Source: an uncultured Gammaproteobacteria bacterium (GTDB lineage: Bacteria; Pseudomonadota; Gammaproteobacteria; SZUA-140). From it: DNA of 26,056 bases. Positions 16,534 to 24,588 of the stretch are shown one piece after another. The stretch covers positions 1 through 26,056 of the forward strand of contig CALZMY010000124.1 in the NCBI GenBank assembly GCA_945788675.1. Direction: 5' to 3'. The notes under the pieces are model-generated. The model did no database searches. It was not told the origin of the DNA and saw nothing but the letters and a program-made list of their open reading frames with translations. The translations under genes and the position numbers were made by a program. The number at the start of each line of letters is the position of its first letter. Within the stretch, counting starts at the first letter, position 1.

Positions 16534-16615
16534 GCGAATGAGTAAAGAAGTATCTGCTTTTTTACTTTTCTACCTCCCTCGATATTTGGGCGTCAAAATT
16601 GGCGCCTTTTTTTTT
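16534..16615 (+). ncRNA. candidate small RNA of about 82 nt ending in a Rho-independent terminator
   Basis: Downstream of the sigma-54-like promoter, a 10-bp hairpin (16541-16550 with 16557-16566, six-base loop TATCTG, one G-U pair) is followed by an unpaired C-rich stretch with CCTCCCTC (16573-16580). A terminator hairpin then follows. There is no sensible coding frame. This layout is typical of trans-acting bacterial small RNAs whose C-rich loop pairs with Shine-Dalgarno sequences. CCTCCCTCGAT (16573-16583) can pair with ATTGATGGAGG (16796-16806), the ribosome-binding region of the next gene, with one mismatch and one G-U pair. Expression is not shown; it could instead be a leader attenuator. 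Confidence 0.5.
16589..16615 (+). terminator. Rho-independent terminator
   Basis: The stem GGCGTC (16589-16594) pairs with GGCGCC (16601-16606) with one T-G pair across the loop AAAATT. Nine T residues follow directly (16607-16615). It is a classic plus-strand terminator and has no plus-strand gene upstream within this window closer than the HugZ-like gene, so it must end a local non-coding transcript or read-through. Confidence 0.75.
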
Positions 16616-16725
16616 GGGGGAGGGCTGAACTGGGCTAACTTATATTAATGATAAATATAGGGTAGAGCCATTGAGCATCTAATCGGCAGTGAAGTTCTGA
16701 TTTCGGTGATAACTGCCAGCTATTT

Positions 16726-16762
16726 TTGGGTTGATCTGTAAGTTGCATCTATGATACAACTA
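16726..16762 (+). promoter_or_regulatory. promoter with NsrR-like palindrome upstream of the haemoglobin gene
   Basis: The imperfect palindrome GTTGCAT-CTATG-ATACAAC is centred at 16751 (GTTG 16742-16745, CAAC 16757-16760) inside AAGTTGCATCTATGATACAA. It resembles the NsrR consensus (AAGATGCATTT-N-AAATGCATCTT). TTGGGT (16726-16731) and TATGAT (16750-16755), 18 bases apart, form a possible sigma-70 promoter whose -10 box lies within the palindrome, as expected for a repressor released by nitric oxide. Known NsrR targets include NO-detoxifying haemoglobins, which supports this reading; NsrR itself is not encoded here. Confidence 0.5.
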
Positions 16763-16814
16763 CATAGCCATTCTGGCCTTGTGTTTTATATGGTAATTGA
16801 TGGAGGAGTGATAA

Positions 16815-17183
16815 ATGAGTCAAAGTGTTTATGAAAGGATTGGTGGTGGTGCAGCAGTGGATGCGGCGGTTGACCTTTTTTACCGCAAAGTGCTTGCTGA
16901 TGATCGAATCAACAATTTTTTTGAAGGTACCGATATGGAGAAGCAGGCTGCTAAGCAGAAGGCCTTCTTGACGATGGCGCTGGGTGGCCCCAATAACTAC
17001 ACTGGTGAGGACATGCGCAAAGGGCATGCCCATCTGGTTGAGCGCGGTCTTAATGATTCTCACTTCGATGCCGTCATGGAACACCTGGGGGCAACGCTTA
17101 AGGAGCTGGGTGTGTCAGATGATCTAATTGGTGAGGCAGCGGCCATTGCCGAGAGTACTCGCAACGATGTACTGGGTAAGTAA
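16815..17183 (+). CDS. group 1 truncated haemoglobin
   Basis: This 122-residue protein starts with the family motif SVYERIGGGAAVDAAVDLFYRKVLAD. F22-Y23 occupy the B9-B10 positions, and Y23 would contact bound ligand. GGPNNYTGEDM is conserved, the proximal haem ligand is probably H71 (in GHAHLVERGLNDSHFDAVMEHL), and the C-terminal helix is complete. Group 1 truncated haemoglobins convert nitric oxide to nitrate using oxygen or bind O2. The ATG has a strong GGAGGAG (16802-16808). A ferredoxin-type reductase gene follows after 27 bases, supplying the electrons such a dioxygenase needs. Confidence 0.93.
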   Translation: MSQSVYERIGGGAAVDAAVDLFYRKVLADDRINNFFEGTDMEKQAAKQKAFLTMALGGPNNYTGEDMRKGHAHLVERGLNDSHFDAVMEHLGATLKELGVSDDLIGEAAAIAESTRNDVLGK

Positions 17184-17210
17184 CATCACAGCTAAATAAA
17201 GGTAATAGTC

Positions 17211-18194
17211 ATGACAAAAGTCGTCTATCAAGGCCGCTCGTATGAGCGGCTGGACGATGAATCGGTGTTGCGCTGTCTGTTGAGGAATGGAATCCGTGCG
17301 CCATATTCATGTGAGAGCGGCGCCTGCCAGGCCTGTACGATGCGGGCGATAAGCGGTACGCCACCAGCAAACTCCCAGGAAGACCTTAAGGAAACCCAAA
17401 AAGCACTGGGCTATTTCAAACCCTGTGTCTGTAGGCCTGATGAAGATCTTGAGGTTGCTTTGCTCGATGATGCTCACAATCACAAGTATCAGATGGAAGT
17501 GGTCGAGAAGAGGTTTCTCAATGATGAAATTTTGCGCCTGCGTCTGACTTGCGATGAGTCATTCGAATACCGTGCCGGACAGTTTATCAATATCTTCAAG
17601 GACGACTTGATTCGGAGCTATTCGATGGCGTCATTGCCAGTTCAGGATGACTTGCTAGAGCTGCATGTCAAACTTGTCCCTAATGGGGTGGTGAGTCACT
17701 GGTTATGTGATGATGTTCAGCTCGGAGATCAGCTCACTGTTACCGGCCCCATGGGCGAATGTTTTTATCATGAAGTTGATAGCACAGAGGGGTTGCTGGC
17801 CGTTGGCACCGGGTCCGGTTTAGCACCACTGTGGGGGATTGTGCGTGATGCATTGATACAGGGTTATGAGAAGCCCATTATCCTTTGTCATGGCGCGATG
17901 AAGCCTGAGAATCTTTATTATGTCGAAGCGCTACGCCAGCTTGAAGAGACGCATGAAAACTTCAATTATTTTCCTTGTGTCTCTGGTCTAGATGAAGACG
18001 AGGTGCCCGCGGGTATGTCGTCAGGATTCCCTAATGATGTGGCATTTGCGCAACTACCCTCGCTGGCGAAGTGGCAGGTTTTTCTCTGTGGCCATCCAGA
18101 TATGGTTAATAACACCAAAAAGCAGGCTTTTTTAGCGGGAGCCTCATTGAAAAATATTCATGCGGATCCATTTGTAATGGCACCCCACGCGTAA
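17211..18194 (+). CDS. NAD(P)H:[2Fe-2S] ferredoxin-reductase-type oxidoreductase
   Basis: The 327-residue enzyme begins with a plant-type [2Fe-2S] ferredoxin domain (C34, C39, C42 in CESGACQACT, and C72 in FKPCVC). An FAD domain follows with RSYSMAS at about 134-140, then an NAD(P) domain with GTGSGLAPLWGIV and the C-terminal FLCGHPDMV. The order matches phenol-hydroxylase and CDP-6-deoxyglucoseen reductase-type electron-transfer proteins. Electrons run from NAD(P)H through FAD to the iron-sulfur centre. Its place directly after a truncated haemoglobin suggests it re-reduces the haem in a nitric-oxide dioxygenase cycle (inference). Confidence 0.88.
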   Translation: MTKVVYQGRSYERLDDESVLRCLLRNGIRAPYSCESGACQACTMRAISGTPPANSQEDLKETQKALGYFKPCVCRPDEDLEVALLDDAHNHKYQMEVVEKRFLNDEILRLRLTCDESFEYRAGQFINIFKDDLIRSYSMASLPVQDDLLELHVKLVPNGVVSHWLCDDVQLGDQLTVTGPMGECFYHEVDSTEGLLAVGTGSGLAPLWGIVRDALIQGYEKPIILCHGAMKPENLYYVEALRQLEETHENFNYFPCVSGLDEDEVPAGMSSGFPNDVAFAQLPSLAKWQVFLCGHPDMVNNTKKQAFLAGASLKNIHADPFVMAPHA

Positions 18195-18229
18195 ATTATT
18201 ATTTTTTTTGGGTTTATTCCGGTTTTCCC

Positions 18230-18259
18230 TTGAAGGTGGAAGGCGTACTCTGTTAGTAT
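18230..18259 (+). promoter_or_regulatory. probable promoter of tRNA-fMet
   Basis: TTGAAG (18230-18235) and TAGTAT (18254-18259) are separated by 18 bases. Transcription would start a short distance before the mature tRNA 5' end at 18281. Confidence 0.4.
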
Positions 18260-18280
18260 TCACCTCGTCGTAAATGCAGG

Positions 18281-18357
<77 letters not shown>

Positions 18358-18430
18358 AACTCCTGTGTAGCAAAAATTTCCCTTCGATTTTATTTTCAAG
18401 AGACGACACGGATTCTCCCGTAGCGATCAC

Positions 18431-19462
<1,032 letters not shown>

Positions 19463-19483
19463 AAGGCACTCCTGAAGTGCGAA

Positions 19484-20272
19484 TTAAAACCAGGCCTGTT
19501 TGGCCGGTAAAAAGAGTCCGGAAAAGTCCAGCGTCAGAATAAGGCCGGCCGCTGTGAGTACCAGTGCGGACTTGATATAGTCCTGTCGTTCAGACTGAAA
19601 CCTTACCATGCTGTGCAGTTCGCCCTGATAACCTTTGGATAGCATCGCCTTGTAGACACGTTCTGAGCGTTCAAAGCTGCGCACCAGTAACGTGCCGACG
19701 AAGTTCCCCATGACATGCATGGTTTTGATATTGCTCTTCATGACAAAGCCTCTGGCGCGCATTGCAATCTGCATGCGGCGCATCTCTTCTATGAAGACAA
19801 AGGTATAGCGATAGGTGAAGAGTAGCATCTGGATCAGGATCTTTGGGCACTTCAGGTGTTGCAGTGCGATCATTGAGACATCAAAGCGTGCGGTGCCAAA
19901 CATCGAAAAGGTGGTGAGTATGATCGCCACGGCTTTGATAAAGATTAGCGTGGCGATCTGTAATCCTTCCCATGCAAATGGCAGCCCTATCAATTCAAAG
20001 GCCGTTTCACCAGGATAGCTTAGGGGCATAATGATGAAGAAGGGTAGCAGGAAAAAGATGATCCACTTGATACTGCTGGCGACAAAGTCATAGGGCAGGC
20101 CGCTTTGACGCAGGATAAAAACGGCGGTGCAAAATGCGAGGAGCGCGATGGGCAATGTCTTGATTAGTGCAACGCTAAAGACAAAGATGCCGAGCGTGAA
20201 AAGTTTAACCCGAGGGTCCCAGCGTTGCAGCGGCGAAGCTACATGAGCAAAGCGATCGATATCAAGCGGCAT
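19484..20272 (-). CDS. nikQ: nickel/cobalt ECF transporter transmembrane T component NikQ (CbiQ type)
   Basis: This 262-residue membrane protein starts MPLDIDRFAHVASPLQRWDPRVKL, the typical CbiQ opening. It has hydrophobic segments between about 25 and 125 and near the C-terminus (SALVLTAAGLILTLDFSGLF). The cytoplasmic coupling helices carry RMQIAMRARGF (ARG motif) and ERVYKAMLSKGYQGE, the second Ala-x-x-x-x-Gly element that docks onto the ATPase. It couples NikO hydrolysis to metal movement through NikM. It lies 48 bases downstream of nikM. Confidence 0.93.
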   Translation of the reverse strand: MPLDIDRFAHVASPLQRWDPRVKLFTLGIFVFSVALIKTLPIALLAFCTAVFILRQSGLPYDFVASSIKWIIFFLLPFFIIMPLSYPGETAFELIGLPFAWEGLQIATLIFIKAVAIILTTFSMFGTARFDVSMIALQHLKCPKILIQMLLFTYRYTFVFIEEMRRMQIAMRARGFVMKSNIKTMHVMGNFVGTLLVRSFERSERVYKAMLSKGYQGELHSMVRFQSERQDYIKSALVLTAAGLILTLDFSGLFLPAKQAWF

Positions 20273-20320
20273 TGCTGCACCATCCGTAGCACCTGTGATC
20301 AGTTATTATAGTGCTCCGCT

Positions 20321-20992
20321 TCATTTGGAAGCTTCCTCGTTTGCCGCTGTTGCCTTTTCTTTAACAGGACTGGATTTTTGCGTGAGAGGTAACTGTCCCG
20401 CTAATGCATCTGGTTTGACCTTGGCCAGGAAGGCAGCGCAGGCACCGACCACTAGTGCTTCAACAATCATTACAGGGATATGTGCTGCCAGTGTATAGCC
20501 AGCTGTGGCGATAAACTCTTCACCCGTGGTAACCAGTGATAGTGCCAACACGATGCCGGAACTGAAGATGCCGGTTGCCCCGGCCAGGCCACCAAAGATC
20601 ATCTCTTTTTTATTGATATTGACATGGTGGCGCAGTTGCCACACGCCATAAGCAAGCAGCCCGCCGCCACCTAGCATCATCGTGTTAACGCCGATCACCG
20701 TGACGCCGCCATGGCCAAACAGGATCGTCTGTAAAATGATGCCAAGCATGATCGCTGGAAAGGCACGCATCCCCAGTACCACGCCGACGAGACCATTAAG
20801 GATCAGATGGACACTGCTAAAGCCAATCGGCACATGGATCAATGATGCGACAAAAAAGACCGAGGTTATGACGGACACCTTGGGGATATCGTCGAGATCC
20901 AGTTTACGCAGCGTATAGGCCGCGACTGCCACGGTACCAATAAAGCCAGCGGTGAGTACGGGCGCTGATAGAATCCCGTCAGAGATATGCAT
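20321..20992 (-). CDS. nikM: nickel/cobalt ECF transporter substrate-binding membrane protein NikM (CbiM type)
   Basis: This 223-residue protein begins MHISDG, where the free N-terminus and His2 form part of the metal site in CbiM/NikM. It has six or seven membrane helices. LIHVPIGFSSVHLILNGLVGVVLGMRAFPAIMLGIILQTILFGHGG is strongly conserved and supplies further His ligands. Nickel rather than cobalt is inferred from the neighbouring nikR and nikL. The C-terminus has a charged cytoplasmic tail rich in Lys and Glu. It sits 104 bases after nikL and before nikQ; no cobalamin riboswitch-like structure was recognised in that gap. Confidence 0.93.
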   Translation of the reverse strand: MHISDGILSAPVLTAGFIGTVAVAAYTLRKLDLDDIPKVSVITSVFFVASLIHVPIGFSSVHLILNGLVGVVLGMRAFPAIMLGIILQTILFGHGGVTVIGVNTMMLGGGGLLAYGVWQLRHHVNINKKEMIFGGLAGATGIFSSGIVLALSLVTTGEEFIATAGYTLAAHIPVMIVEALVVGACAAFLAKVKPDALAGQLPLTQKSSPVKEKATAANEEASK

Positions 20993-21096
20993 ATTGTGTG
21001 GGTCTCAAGTGATTAGGGGTGTTTCAAAAGGTATCGACGTATTACGATCAAGATTGAATCTTCTCTCGACCCGCAGCGTAATTCTGCTGGAAAACA

Positions 21097-21765
21097 CTAC
21101 GCTTTACGTGCCTTGAAGTACATGGCGATGCCGAACAGGCCAAAGATGAAGCCAATGCCGCCGATGATATCGGCAAGGGATTTTTCGGCACGCATGGCGG
21201 AGAGTTCTCGCATCAGTGGTTTGATCGCCTTGCCGACGGCGCGTTCGACTTCGGTACGAAGCGCACTATTATCGAGGTTGACTGCAGTGACAGGGGTTAA
21301 AGAGCCATCAGTTGTCTGAGTGCTTTTTTCGTCTGTAACAGTGGCTGTCGTAGCTGTCGTAGCTGTCGTAGCGAGCTCGCTTGAAGTTTCTTCATCTTGT
21401 AATTCATCTTTCAGCAGCGAATATTCGGTCTGATGCCCCATCCCGGCGTTGACGGTGATGCGCATATCATTCTGTTGTGGGATCGCAAAGCTGAACTGGC
21501 CATCGGCATCGGAGGTGCCGCGTAACAGCTCACTGTTCGCGGCATCAAAGACAATTATTTCACTGTTTTTGGCCTTTTTACCATCGGTGAAGTAGCCTTC
21601 GACAAAGATCTCATTACCTTCGACATAGGCGAACATATTGAGTTTATGGGCAAAAGCAGGAGGCGTGATTAGCAGCAAAATTGTCGCCATTGCAGCAATG
21701 TATCCTCGGTGTAGGCGACAGCTGTGGGGAATAATTTCTTTATTTTTAATATGATATGTTTTCAC
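21097..21765 (-). CDS. nikL: NikL-type periplasmic accessory protein of the nickel ECF transporter
   Basis: The protein (222 residues from the GTG at 21765) has a signal segment (YIAAMATILLLITPPAFAHKLN). Its mature N-terminus HKLNMFAYVEGNEIFVEGYFTDGKKAKNSEIIVFD is typical of NikL/CbiL-like accessory proteins with a carboxypeptidase-regulatory-like beta fold. A Thr-Ala-rich linker (ATTATTATT, encoded by short direct repeats) and a C-terminal helix (ADIIGGIGFIFGLFGIAMYF) anchor it in the inner membrane. GTG is preferred over the TTG at 21792, because the promoter -10 box ends next to that TTG; the GTG has AGGGG eight bases upstream. NikL-type proteins replace CbiN beside NikM. Confidence 0.82.
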   Translation of the reverse strand: MKTYHIKNKEIIPHSCRLHRGYIAAMATILLLITPPAFAHKLNMFAYVEGNEIFVEGYFTDGKKAKNSEIIVFDAANSELLRGTSDADGQFSFAIPQQNDMRITVNAGMGHQTEYSLLKDELQDEETSSELATTATTATTATVTDEKSTQTTDGSLTPVTAVNLDNSALRTEVERAVGKAIKPLMRELSAMRAEKSLADIIGGIGFIFGLFGIAMYFKARKA

Positions 21766-21783
21766 TGACTGCGCCCCTATTTC

Positions 21784-21821
21784 GTGGTACAAATATTAAA
21801 TATGTGGCACTCCAAAGTCAA
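21784..21821 (-). promoter_or_regulatory. nikL promoter with a candidate NikR operator
   Basis: On the minus strand TTGACT (21816-21821) and TAATAT (21793-21798) are 17 bases apart, close to consensus. A dyad GTGGTAC (21784-21790), 13 bases, GTGGCAC (21804-21810) overlaps the -10 box and the start point. Its 27-bp span is about that of known NikR sites (two six-base half-sites 16 apart). It lies between the divergent nikR and nikL genes, so nickel-dependent repression is the natural reading. The half-site differs from E. coli GTATGA. Confidence 0.6.
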
Positions 21822-21878
21822 TCGATGTAGTGATGTCGTCTGGTGAGTGCCTGGGAAAAGCATCTGGAGGAAGTTAAT

Positions 21879-22361
21879 ATGTCTGAGTTGGTAAGGTTTG
21901 GCGTCTCTATTGATAACACTCTGCTGGACAAGTTTGATGAACTGATTGGCCGTAAGGGGTATAAAAATCGTTCTGAGGCGATTCGTGACTTGATTCGTGA
22001 CCACATGGTGGAGCAGGAGTGGGAGGCGGACGCCGAGACGGTGGGTACCTTTACGATGGTCTACGATCATCACACCCGAGAGCTTTCTGCCAGGCTGACG
22101 CACCTGCAGCACTCCTTTACGGGCGAGATCTGCTCGGTTCTGCATGTCCATCTCGATCATAATAATTGCCTTGAAGTACTGGTGTTGAAGGGTAAAGCTC
22201 AACTGCTGCAATCACTGGCGGACAAATTAGTGAGTGTGCGCGGCGTCAAACATGGCAAGCTCACGATGACGACCACGGGCGAAGCGATGCCGACAGGGTC
22301 AGGGGACCATAGTCACGCGCATTCAGATGAGGGGCATCATCATGACCATTCTCATGAGTAA
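21879..22361 (+). CDS. nikR: nickel-responsive transcriptional regulator NikR with His-rich tail
   Basis: This 160-residue repressor has an N-terminal ribbon-helix-helix domain (RFGVSIDNTLLDKFDELIGR, then NRSEAIRDLIRD) and a C-terminal ACT-like nickel domain. The high-affinity nickel ligands are all present: H78, H89, H91 and C97, exactly two positions off E. coli H76, H87, H89 and C95. After residue 140 it has an extra tail, SGDHSHAHSDEGHHHDHSHE, not found in the E. coli protein, with the potential to bind more metal. The ATG at 21879 is chosen for GGAGG at 21866-21870; the GTG at 21843 lacks one. It is divergent from the nik operon. Confidence 0.95.
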   Translation: MSELVRFGVSIDNTLLDKFDELIGRKGYKNRSEAIRDLIRDHMVEQEWEADAETVGTFTMVYDHHTRELSARLTHLQHSFTGEICSVLHVHLDHNNCLEVLVLKGKAQLLQSLADKLVSVRGVKHGKLTMTTTGEAMPTGSGDHSHAHSDEGHHHDHSHE

Positions 22362-22436
22362 CAGCTAGCGTACAAATGGTTTCAATCATTCTTTTATGCT
22401 GAGTCATGTTAAAAGCCACCAGAGAAAAGCTGTTGC

Positions 22437-23222
22437 CTACTTCATATCGTGTGTCTTGACCCATAACACCGCACCGATCTCAACCGGGTAGTCTGTGCCT
22501 TCATGGTTCATCGTCTTTTCATCTTCGTTCAATGCGGCAAATCCCCACCAACCTGCCCTGGGCATCGCATAAGTAAATACACCATTGGCATCGGCCTTAA
22601 CGACCTGGGTGATCATCGGGTCCGCTTCGGGTTTGAGCTTGCCGTCTTTATTGTAATACTCAACCTCTACCTCGCTGAATGGCACAGGTTTACCGTCAAC
22701 AGTGACGATGCCCTGGAAAATATTACCTGTATACAATCCGTAAGGGCGGGTTAATGGAATGATCTCGGTCTTCAGGCCAACGGGCGCATCCCAGCCCTCT
22801 TCGAGACCAAATGAGTTTACGATCACCTTGGTGTAGTGGATGATGAATGACTCTTCGGCGGGTTCCCAGTATGGCTGTGGTTCGATATAAAAGGTGTTGT
22901 CACCGGGGCGTCTGAGTTTGTAATTGACGCGATAGCCGTCGAATTTTTCACCGTTGATATCGGTGAACTTGTGTGGCTTGATTGTCTCCATCAGGTCGCG
23001 CTTTTTGCCGCCCGCCATGACACCAAACTGCGCTGGTTTAACCATGTGCATGCCACCGCCTTCAAAGGGGTGCCAGAACATCAGGTTCAGATCAAGGGCG
23101 CGTTTCTCATTTTGCTTAACCATATCATCGGATGGGATGATCATCTGAAAGTGGGCCGATGCACTCATGCTGGCAGCTAGTAGTGCCGCGCCACTTAGAA
23201 ATTTGATGCTATTTTTCTTCAT
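22437..23222 (-). CDS. periplasmic DUF4198 protein, probable nickel-uptake accessory (NikK-like)
   Basis: This 261-residue protein has a clear signal peptide (MKKNSIKFLSGAALLAASMSASA, mature start HFQMIIPSDD). The DUF4198 body includes LDLNLMFWHPFEGGGMHMVKP, PYWEPAEESFIIHYTKVIVNSFG, VTVDGKPVPFSEVEVEYYN and the C-terminal MPRAGWWGFAAL. Such proteins accompany nickel ECF transporters in several lineages, where one is called NikK; the mature N-terminal His and the His/Met-rich HPFEGGGMHM segment could bind metal. It follows the porin gene by about 30 bases on the same strand, so the two probably form one operon. The metal role is inferred from context. Confidence 0.78.
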   Translation of the reverse strand: MKKNSIKFLSGAALLAASMSASAHFQMIIPSDDMVKQNEKRALDLNLMFWHPFEGGGMHMVKPAQFGVMAGGKKRDLMETIKPHKFTDINGEKFDGYRVNYKLRRPGDNTFYIEPQPYWEPAEESFIIHYTKVIVNSFGLEEGWDAPVGLKTEIIPLTRPYGLYTGNIFQGIVTVDGKPVPFSEVEVEYYNKDGKLKPEADPMITQVVKADANGVFTYAMPRAGWWGFAALNEDEKTMNHEGTDYPVEIGAVLWVKTHDMK

Positions 23223-23252
23223 ATTTGTAATCTCGTGTTGGTGTTAACTGGA

Positions 23253-24299
23253 TTAAAATTCGACTGCAATCTGCGCGGTGACCATATCGGTAGAGCGTCC
23301 TGAGCCACCTTCATTTGTGCCATAGTCATCGCTTTTGGCCCACTCGAAGCCGAGAGAGGTCTGTTGGCGCAGCGCGACATTGATACTGCCGAGGAGGCGT
23401 GACTCAGGCAAGTTCAGTGCCTGGGCTTCGCTGCTGCCCTGCGCCGCCAGTGCGATAGTGGCCTCTTTGCCAAACAGCAATAGTTCAAACCCCGCCTCGA
23501 TGTTGTATGCGTCAGGTTCAGCCTTGTCTCCGTTGAAAGCGAGGTCAGCTGTACTAAAACTGTCGTTGGCGCCAATATATTCGGCGATCATAGTGAGCGG
23601 TCCGCGACGCATGATAGCGTGCAGAGCGATACCGGCGGGAGTTTCTGACAGTGTAGTGCCGTTACTGATAGTGCCCTCAATGGTATCGGTTTCCGCCATG
23701 TTGCTGATATAGCTGATACCGCTATCAAGATTGAAACTGTCATTTTCAATGGTAAACCCGATGTTAGCGCCGATACTTTTAACTCGATCGCTTTCATTCG
23801 CCTGCCGCGTCGCGCCCTTAAAGGTATAGATGGCCGCGTAGAAATTGTCGACTTCTGTCTCGAATTGAACCACGCTCTCACGCGTTTCGCCCAGTTCCAG
23901 GGTAAGAGGGTCTGAGATCATATGGCTTTCAAAGTGTCCAAATGGGACATACATCTGGCCTGCAGTCATCGCGATGGGCATGCCGCCGAGTTCAGACAGG
24001 GTGATGGTGCCTTCATCGAGCTCCAGCTCTGTGTCATCTTCTTCATGCAGCAGCAGAAGATGCGCTGAAACATGATCAGTGATGGTGGTGTCGATACCAA
24101 TCTCGACCGTCGCGAGTGTGATGTCGCTGTTGGCAGAGCCATCGGTTGTGCGTCCCCCCGTCGCTTCAATCTCGACAACGCCGCTGATTTTTATTTCATA
24201 GGCGCTGTCAGCGATTGCATAGGGGGAGATGAGCAGGGATAGCGCTGAAATTGCTGCTATGGTTATCGTTGAGCGCGAAGCGCGCTTGTTGCCAGTCAT
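23253..24299 (-). CDS. LbtU-family outer-membrane porin, candidate nickel channel
   Basis: The protein (348 residues from the ATG at 24299) has a signal peptide (ITIAAISALSLLISPYAIA, cut before DSAYEIKISG). A beta-barrel follows, ending in an aromatic residue (AQIAVEF). The segments GTITLSELGGMPIAMTAGQMYVPFGHFESHMISDPLTLELGETRES are typical of LbtU-like porins, named after a Legionella siderophore receptor. It has no TonB box or plug domain, so it should be a passive channel. The ATG has GAGGAG seven bases upstream; the TTG at 24314 is rejected as it lies within that site. Location beside nikK-like and nik genes suggests nickel passage; this is inference. Confidence 0.8.
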   Translation of the reverse strand: MTGNKRASRSTITIAAISALSLLISPYAIADSAYEIKISGVVEIEATGGRTTDGSANSDITLATVEIGIDTTITDHVSAHLLLLHEEDDTELELDEGTITLSELGGMPIAMTAGQMYVPFGHFESHMISDPLTLELGETRESVVQFETEVDNFYAAIYTFKGATRQANESDRVKSIGANIGFTIENDSFNLDSGISYISNMAETDTIEGTISNGTTLSETPAGIALHAIMRRGPLTMIAEYIGANDSFSTADLAFNGDKAEPDAYNIEAGFELLLFGKEATIALAAQGSSEAQALNLPESRLLGSINVALRQQTSLGFEWAKSDDYGTNEGGSGRSTDMVTAQIAVEF

Positions 24300-24361
24300 C
24301 ACTAATCTCCTCAATTTGCTTCTATCTGCTGTGGTTGGTTATATAACGGCAGAGTATCTAA

Positions 24362-24417
24362 TAACACGATGAAAAAAATAGTAGCACGAAGATGCTATTA
24401 TGTAAATAAACGTGTTA
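24362..24417 (-). promoter_or_regulatory. promoter of the porin-nikK-like unit with nested dyads
   Basis: On the minus strand TTTACA (24401-24406) and TACTAT (24378-24383) are 17 bases apart. A dyad ATAGTAGCA (24378-24386), six bases, TGCTATTAT (24393-24401) covers the spacer and -10 box. A second pair, TAACACG (24362-24368) and CGTGTTA (24411-24417), has exactly the same centre (24389.5). This is the layout expected for a repressor binding as a dimer or two stacked dimers. Which protein binds is not shown; NikR is the obvious candidate, though the half-sites differ from the nikL dyad. Confidence 0.55.
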
Positions 24418-24588
24418 CTGGTAGTGTTTTAATGAGGAAATATCTATTATTTCAGTTGCTTATGTTGTGGTTTGGTGTGTTGCAAAATGCCGATAATTGT
24501 TGAAATTATTATATTTTTGCCAGGAAAATCGATGAACTTTTAACGTGTTTCTTGTTTTGAGTGCTCACTCTTAAGGTAGGAGGGCTGG

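Noticed and set aside
20993..21096. Cobalamin riboswitch before nikM
   Set aside because: The gap is only 104 bases and I recognise no B12-box or typical pairing; NikR control from upstream of nikL is sufficient.
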